Part shown: in pieces, positions 60,197-64,000 of the stretch | How the letters are laid out: each line of letters begins with the position of its first letter | Position numbering within the stretch: position 1 is the first letter of the stretch | The notes under the pieces: generated by a model | What the model was told of the DNA's origin: nothing | Database searches by the model: none | The model's input: only the letters and a program-made list of their open reading frames with translations | From: Hoylesella marshii DSM 16973 = JCM 13450 | Lineage (GTDB): Bacteria; Bacteroidota; Bacteroidia; Bacteroidales; Bacteroidaceae | Assembly: GCF_000146675.1 (NCBI RefSeq) | Contig: NZ_GL397214.1 | Coordinates: 230,078-294,077, forward strand | DNA length: 64,000 bases | Direction of reading: 5' to 3' | Position numbers and translations under genes: made by a program

Positions 60197-63025
60197 ATGA
60201 AGCGTGAAGACGAGAATATCAATGTTTGGGGAGCACGTGTACATAATCTGAAGAATGTGGATGTACAGATACCGCGTAACAGTCTAACCGTGATTACGGG
60301 GTTAAGCGGATCGGGCAAGTCGTCGTTGGCTTTCGATACGATTTTCGCAGAGGGGCAACGAAGATACATAGAAACCTTTTCGGCATATGCAAGAAACTTT
60401 CTGGGAAACATGGAGCGTCCCGATGTTGATAAGATAACAGGTCTGAGTCCGGTTATCAGCATTGAACAGAAAACAACCAACAAGAATCCTCGTTCTACTG
60501 TGGGAACAACCACCGAGATATACGATTTCCTACGCTTACTCTTTGCGAGGGCAGGGACTGCATATAGTTATATGACAGGTGAAAAGATGGTGAGATATAC
60601 AGAGGAGAAAGTACTCGATATGATTCTCCATCGCTATGCAGAGAGGAAAATTTATATTCTTGCACCACTCATCAGGAACAGAAAAGGACATTATCGGGAA
60701 CTTTTTGAAAGCATGCGTCGTAAAGGTTATCTCTATGTTCGTATAGACGGAGAGATACAAGAGATAACACGTGGTATGAAGGTAGATCGATATAAAAATC
60801 ACAATATAGAGGTAGTGATAGACAAACTTCAGGTGAAGGAGAAGGATGGCGAGCGATTGAAAAAAACAGTCTCCACGGCTATGAAGCAAGGAGATGGACT
60901 TCTAATGGTAATTGACCAAGCAAACGATGAAGCCAAATATTTCTCCAAATTGCTGATGTGTCCTACCTCGGGCATTTCTTACAAAGACCCAGCCCCCAAT
61001 ATCTTCTCTTTCAATTCCCCTGAAGGAGCTTGTCCGCGATGTAAAGGGCTCGGTGTCATCAGCGAGATAGACCTCAACAAAGTTATACCCGATAGGACAT
61101 TGAATATTCACGATGGTGCCATCGTGCCTTTGGGCAAATATAAAAATCAGATGATTTTCTGGCAGATAGAGGCACTGCTCAATAAGTATGATTGCACACT
61201 GAAGACACCGATAACAGATATTCCCGATGATGCGCTCAACGAAATACTTTATGGCTCTTTGTCGAATGTGAAAATAGCCAAGGAATTGGTGCATACGTCC
61301 AGCGATTATTTTACGGCTTTTGATGGCGTAGTAAAATATCTGCGCAGTGTGATGGAAAGCGACGACAGTATAAGCGGACAGAAGTGGGCAGACCAATTTC
61401 TCGCAGCATGCGAATGTCCTGAATGCCATGGGAAACGCCTCAATCGTGAGGCCTTATCCTATAAGATTTGGGACAAAAACATTGCCGATTTAGCCGACAT
61501 GGACATCGCACAACTATATGAGTGGCTTACAGAAGCCCCCAAACACCTCGAACCGATGCAGAAGAAAATAGGGCAAGAGATACTTAAAGAAATTCTTACA
61601 CGGCTTCATTTTTTACTTGAAGTTGGTCTTGATTACCTTTCGCTGAATAGACAATCGGCATCGCTCTCAGGTGGAGAAAGTCAGCGAATACGACTTGCCA
61701 CGCAGATTGGTTCGCAATTGGTCAATGTTCTTTATATCCTCGATGAACCGAGTATCGGACTTCATCAACGCGATAATGAGCGTCTCATCAAATCTCTTCG
61801 GGAACTTCGAGACCTTGGAAATACGGTCATCGTAGTGGAACATGATAAAGATATGATGATGGCTGCCGATTATATTGTGGACATTGGCCCGAAAGCAGGA
61901 AGAAAGGGTGGGGAAGTAGTCTTTCAGGGAACACCGGCCGAGATGCTGAAGCAACATACTATCACGAGCGATTACCTAAACGGGCGCATGTCTATCGCTG
62001 TTCCCGAAAAGCGCAGAGCAGGGAACGGGAAGAGCTTGTGGCTGCGTGATGCTTGCGGGAATAACCTCAAAGATGTGGATGTAGAGTTTCCTTTGGGCAA
62101 ACTGATTGTCGTTACCGGTGTCAGTGGGTCGGGTAAATCAACACTCATCAACGAGACACTACAGCCTATTCTCAGCCAACATTTCTACCGTTCGCGGAAA
62201 GCTCCCATGCCGTATCGAACGTTTGAAGGCATTAAGAATATCGACAAAGTGGTGAATGTAGACCAAACGCCTTTGGGTAGAACGCCGCGAAGCAATCCTG
62301 CCACCTATACAGGTGTGTTTAGTGATATCAGAGCACTCTTCGTCAATCTGCCCGAAGCCAAGATACGAGGCTATAAACCCGGCCGATTCTCTTTTAATGT
62401 GAAAGGAGGACGATGCGAGACTTGTGGAGGAAACGGTTATAAAACCATTGAGATGAATTTCCTACCCGATGTGATGGTACCCTGCGAAGTATGTCATGGC
62501 AAGCGCTACAACCGCGAGACGCTGGAAGTGAGGTATCGGGGAAAGAGCATCGCCGATGTACTCGACATGACCATCAATCAGGCCGTGGAGTTCTTTGAGA
62601 ATGTGCCTACGATTCTGCAAAAGATAAAGACGTTACAGAACGTGGGACTTGGCTATATCAAACTCGGGCAGCCTTCCACCACACTCTCCGGCGGTGAAAG
62701 CCAGCGTGTAAAGCTGGCAACGGAGTTGAGTAAGCGCGATACGGGTAAAACTCTCTATATCCTCGATGAGCCAACCACGGGACTGCATTTTGAAGATATA
62801 CGCATTTTGATGAACGTCTTGCAGCAACTTGTAGATAAAGGTAACACCGTCATCGTCATCGAGCATAATTTAGATGTGATTAAGTTGGCCGACTATATTA
62901 TTGATATGGGGCCGGAAGGAGGTCGTAACGGCGGACGTTTGCTCTCTACAGGCACACCCGAAGAGGTGGCTCGCAGTAAAGAAGGGTTTACGCCGCAATT
63001 CCTGAAAGAAGCCTTAAACGGTTAA
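60197..63025 (+). CDS. uvrA: Excinuclease ABC subunit A
   Basis: Damage-recognition ATPase of nucleotide excision repair. 942 residues with two ABC ATPase modules: Walker [16 protein letters not shown] (about 35) and [16 protein letters not shown] (about 640), ABC signatures [13 protein letters not shown] and [13 protein letters not shown], Walker [15 protein letters not shown] and [13 protein letters not shown]. Zinc-binding cysteines appear in CPRCKGLG...CPECHGKRL and RCETCGGNG...[10 protein letters not shown]. Followed 12 bases on by a nitrilase gene. Confidence 0.97.
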   Translation: MKREDENINVWGARVHNLKNVDVQIPRNSLTVITGLSGSGKSSLAFDTIFAEGQRRYIETFSAYARNFLGNMERPDVDKITGLSPVISIEQKTTNKNPRSTVGTTTEIYDFLRLLFARAGTAYSYMTGEKMVRYTEEKVLDMILHRYAERKIYILAPLIRNRKGHYRELFESMRRKGYLYVRIDGEIQEITRGMKVDRYKNHNIEVVIDKLQVKEKDGERLKKTVSTAMKQGDGLLMVIDQANDEAKYFSKLLMCPTSGISYKDPAPNIFSFNSPEGACPRCKGLGVISEIDLNKVIPDRTLNIHDGAIVPLGKYKNQMIFWQIEALLNKYDCTLKTPITDIPDDALNEILYGSLSNVKIAKELVHTSSDYFTAFDGVVKYLRSVMESDDSISGQKWADQFLAACECPECHGKRLNREALSYKIWDKNIADLADMDIAQLYEWLTEAPKHLEPMQKKIGQEILKEILTRLHFLLEVGLDYLSLNRQSASLSGGESQRIRLATQIGSQLVNVLYILDEPSIGLHQRDNERLIKSLRELRDLGNTVIVVEHDKDMMMAADYIVDIGPKAGRKGGEVVFQGTPAEMLKQHTITSDYLNGRMSIAVPEKRRAGNGKSLWLRDACGNNLKDVDVEFPLGKLIVVTGVSGSGKSTLINETLQPILSQHFYRSRKAPMPYRTFEGIKNIDKVVNVDQTPLGRTPRSNPATYTGVFSDIRALFVNLPEAKIRGYKPGRFSFNVKGGRCETCGGNGYKTIEMNFLPDVMVPCEVCHGKRYNRETLEVRYRGKSIADVLDMTINQAVEFFENVPTILQKIKTLQNVGLGYIKLGQPSTTLSGGESQRVKLATELSKRDTGKTLYILDEPTTGLHFEDIRILMNVLQQLVDKGNTVIVIEHNLDVIKLADYIIDMGPEGGRNGGRLLSTGTPEEVARSKEGFTPQFLKEALNG

Positions 63026-63037
63026 AATACCATCCGT

Positions 63038-63802
63038 ATGAAGATTACGATAATACAATATGATATTGCATGGGGTGCCCCTGTTGCCAATCGTTATCGA
63101 GCAGAACGGTTGATGAATGAAGCCAAGGGAAGCGACCTCTACGTGCTCCCCGAAATGTTTACCACCGGATTTACCACGAATCCCGACGGAATGGCCGAGC
63201 CGGAAGACGGCGATACATTGTGCTGGATGCGGGAGAGGGCAGCTGCACTCAGTGCTGCCGTGGCCGGCTCCGTGGCTGTTTCTACCAACGGTGGATTCCG
63301 CAATCGTTTTTATTTTGTGCAACCCGACGGGCGCGTCTGTTTCTACGACAAGCGCCATCTGTTTGGTTATGGTGGCGAAGACCGCAACTTCACATGTGGT
63401 CGGCAACGCGTAGTTGTGGCGTTTCGGGGTGTAAGGTTTCTCCTGCAAGTCTGCTATGACCTCCGCTTTCCCGTATGGAGTCGCAACCGAGGAGACTATG
63501 ATGCTATTCTCTATGTAGCCAGCTGGCCTGTTTCCCGTATCGCGGCATGGACAGCTTTGCTTCGTGCGCGTGCCATAGAAAACCAATGTTTTGTGGTAGG
63601 AGCCAACCGGACAGGTAACGACCCCACATGTGCTTACAACGGCTCTTCTATTATTTTTGATGCTTATGGACATGAGTTGGCCACTGCTGGCACTACCGAC
63701 GCTTGTGCGGTTACAGCCTGCATCGACATGGACGCATTGGAAGTCTTTCGCCGGAAGTTTCCCGTGCTTTGCGATGCTGATGCCTATACGCTTGATGTAT
63801 AG
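63038..63802 (+). CDS. Omega-amidase-like nitrilase (YafV type)
   Basis: A 254-residue carbon-nitrogen hydrolase. Catalytic triad: Glu in VLPEMFTTGF, Lys in FYDKRHLFGYGGE, Cys in LQVCYDLRFPVWSRN; family segments LYVASWPVSRIAAW and RAIENQCFVVGANR follow. This pattern (LPEMF..GF, CYDLRFPVW) is that of YafV/omega-amidases acting on alpha-ketoglutaramate, a metabolite-repair reaction; other amides are possible. Starts 12 bases after uvrA. Confidence 0.9.
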   Translation: MKITIIQYDIAWGAPVANRYRAERLMNEAKGSDLYVLPEMFTTGFTTNPDGMAEPEDGDTLCWMRERAAALSAAVAGSVAVSTNGGFRNRFYFVQPDGRVCFYDKRHLFGYGGEDRNFTCGRQRVVVAFRGVRFLLQVCYDLRFPVWSRNRGDYDAILYVASWPVSRIAAWTALLRARAIENQCFVVGANRTGNDPTCAYNGSSIIFDAYGHELATAGTTDACAVTACIDMDALEVFRRKFPVLCDADAYTLDV

Positions 63803-63850
63803 GAAATATCGCTTATGCGGTTGAGGAGCAGAATCTTTTTTAGGAAAACA

Positions 63851-63883
63851 TTTGTGTGTTTCACCAACTTTTCCTAACTTTGC
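63851..63883 (+). promoter_or_regulatory. Promoter inside a 9-bp inverted repeat
   Basis: TTTG at 63851-63854, 20 bases, TAACTTTGC at 63875-63883. TTAGGAAAA (63840-63848) and TTTTCCTAA (63869-63877) flank the spacer as a perfect inverted repeat, overlapping the -7 box. A second box TATATTTGC lies at 63967-63975. The controlled gene is beyond the window. Confidence 0.65.
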
Positions 63884-64000
63884 CGGCACTATGCAAAGAA
63901 TAGGAAATCATAACCCAATGAATGTGGTGCAGGAAAAAGTGTGTTTTTCTGCATCTTTTAACGCTTTATATTTGCATACACCGGAAAAAAGTGTAACACA

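Overview
The window is a contiguous piece of a Bacteroidales chromosome, most likely family Prevotellaceae. Evidence for this: promoters of the Bacteroidetes type (TTTG, about 20 bases, then TAnnTTTG) before many genes; families largely restricted to Bacteroidetes (DUF5686, DUF4491, DUF2023 beside flavodoxin, an HU-HIG protein, a fused DUF5112/DUF5113-like sensor, a type IX secretion type B C-terminal domain); PPi-dependent phosphofructokinase; and the gene order purB-rluB-asnS. I cannot name the species. No rRNA, phage, insertion sequence or CRISPR array is visible; the gene content is mostly ordinary housekeeping.

Layout. 1-2.7 kb: end of transketolase, rpiB, flavodoxin and a DUF2023 partner. 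3.1-6.7 kb: dcuB plus a DUF5686 outer-membrane protein. 6.9-9 kb: four tRNAs around a LysM glucosaminidase. 9.5-13.6 kb: secreted endonuclease I, an MltF-like lytic transglycosylase and a HisC-like protein that has lost its PLP lysine. 13.6-19.8 kb: addB/addA-like recombination nuclease. 20-28.8 kb: mscL, gapA, miaA, a lipid-kinase-like gene, a Crp regulator, fmt, a ClC channel, tsaC and an HU-HIG protein. 29-38 kb: a beta-helix secreted protein, the asnS-rluB-purB operon, a membrane-anchored GH25 lysozyme and pfp. 38.2-41.2 kb: three glycosyltransferases in one operon. 41.3-46.5 kb: ispE, a Nudix hydrolase, a long palindrome-rich gap, pgm, a DUF4491 gene and rlmH. 46.6-51.4 kb: an AbgT-like membrane protein, a response regulator and a giant sensor protein in one operon. 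51.7-55.3 kb: nhaC with an unknown gene, and a split ThrE exporter. 55.7-63.8 kb: a LysM/periplasmic-binding protein, an OMP and a POT transporter in one operon, then a T9SS type B CTD protein, uvrA and an omega-amidase-like nitrilase.

The most unusual content lies between genes. First, short tandem micro-arrays all have a repeat period of 22 bp (a few TGCCG sites at 21/23 bp) although their core motifs differ. Four loci share an AGCT(A/T)(A/T)GCTT core; three more loci (one carrying two adjacent arrays) have other cores. Second, a family of 75-195 bp elements with long terminal inverted repeats (core AATCGGTCATGAGA) recurs six times; four copies touch a stop codon or lie 3 bases from it. Third, a cluster of compound hairpins fills about 0.8 kb between the Nudix gene and pgm. 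At the protein level the best leads are the HisC-like pseudoenzyme and the sensor protein, whose ATP-binding motifs and only convincing H-box lie in different halves of one polypeptide.

All family assignments come from reading the translated sequences and recalling family motifs; no database search was run.
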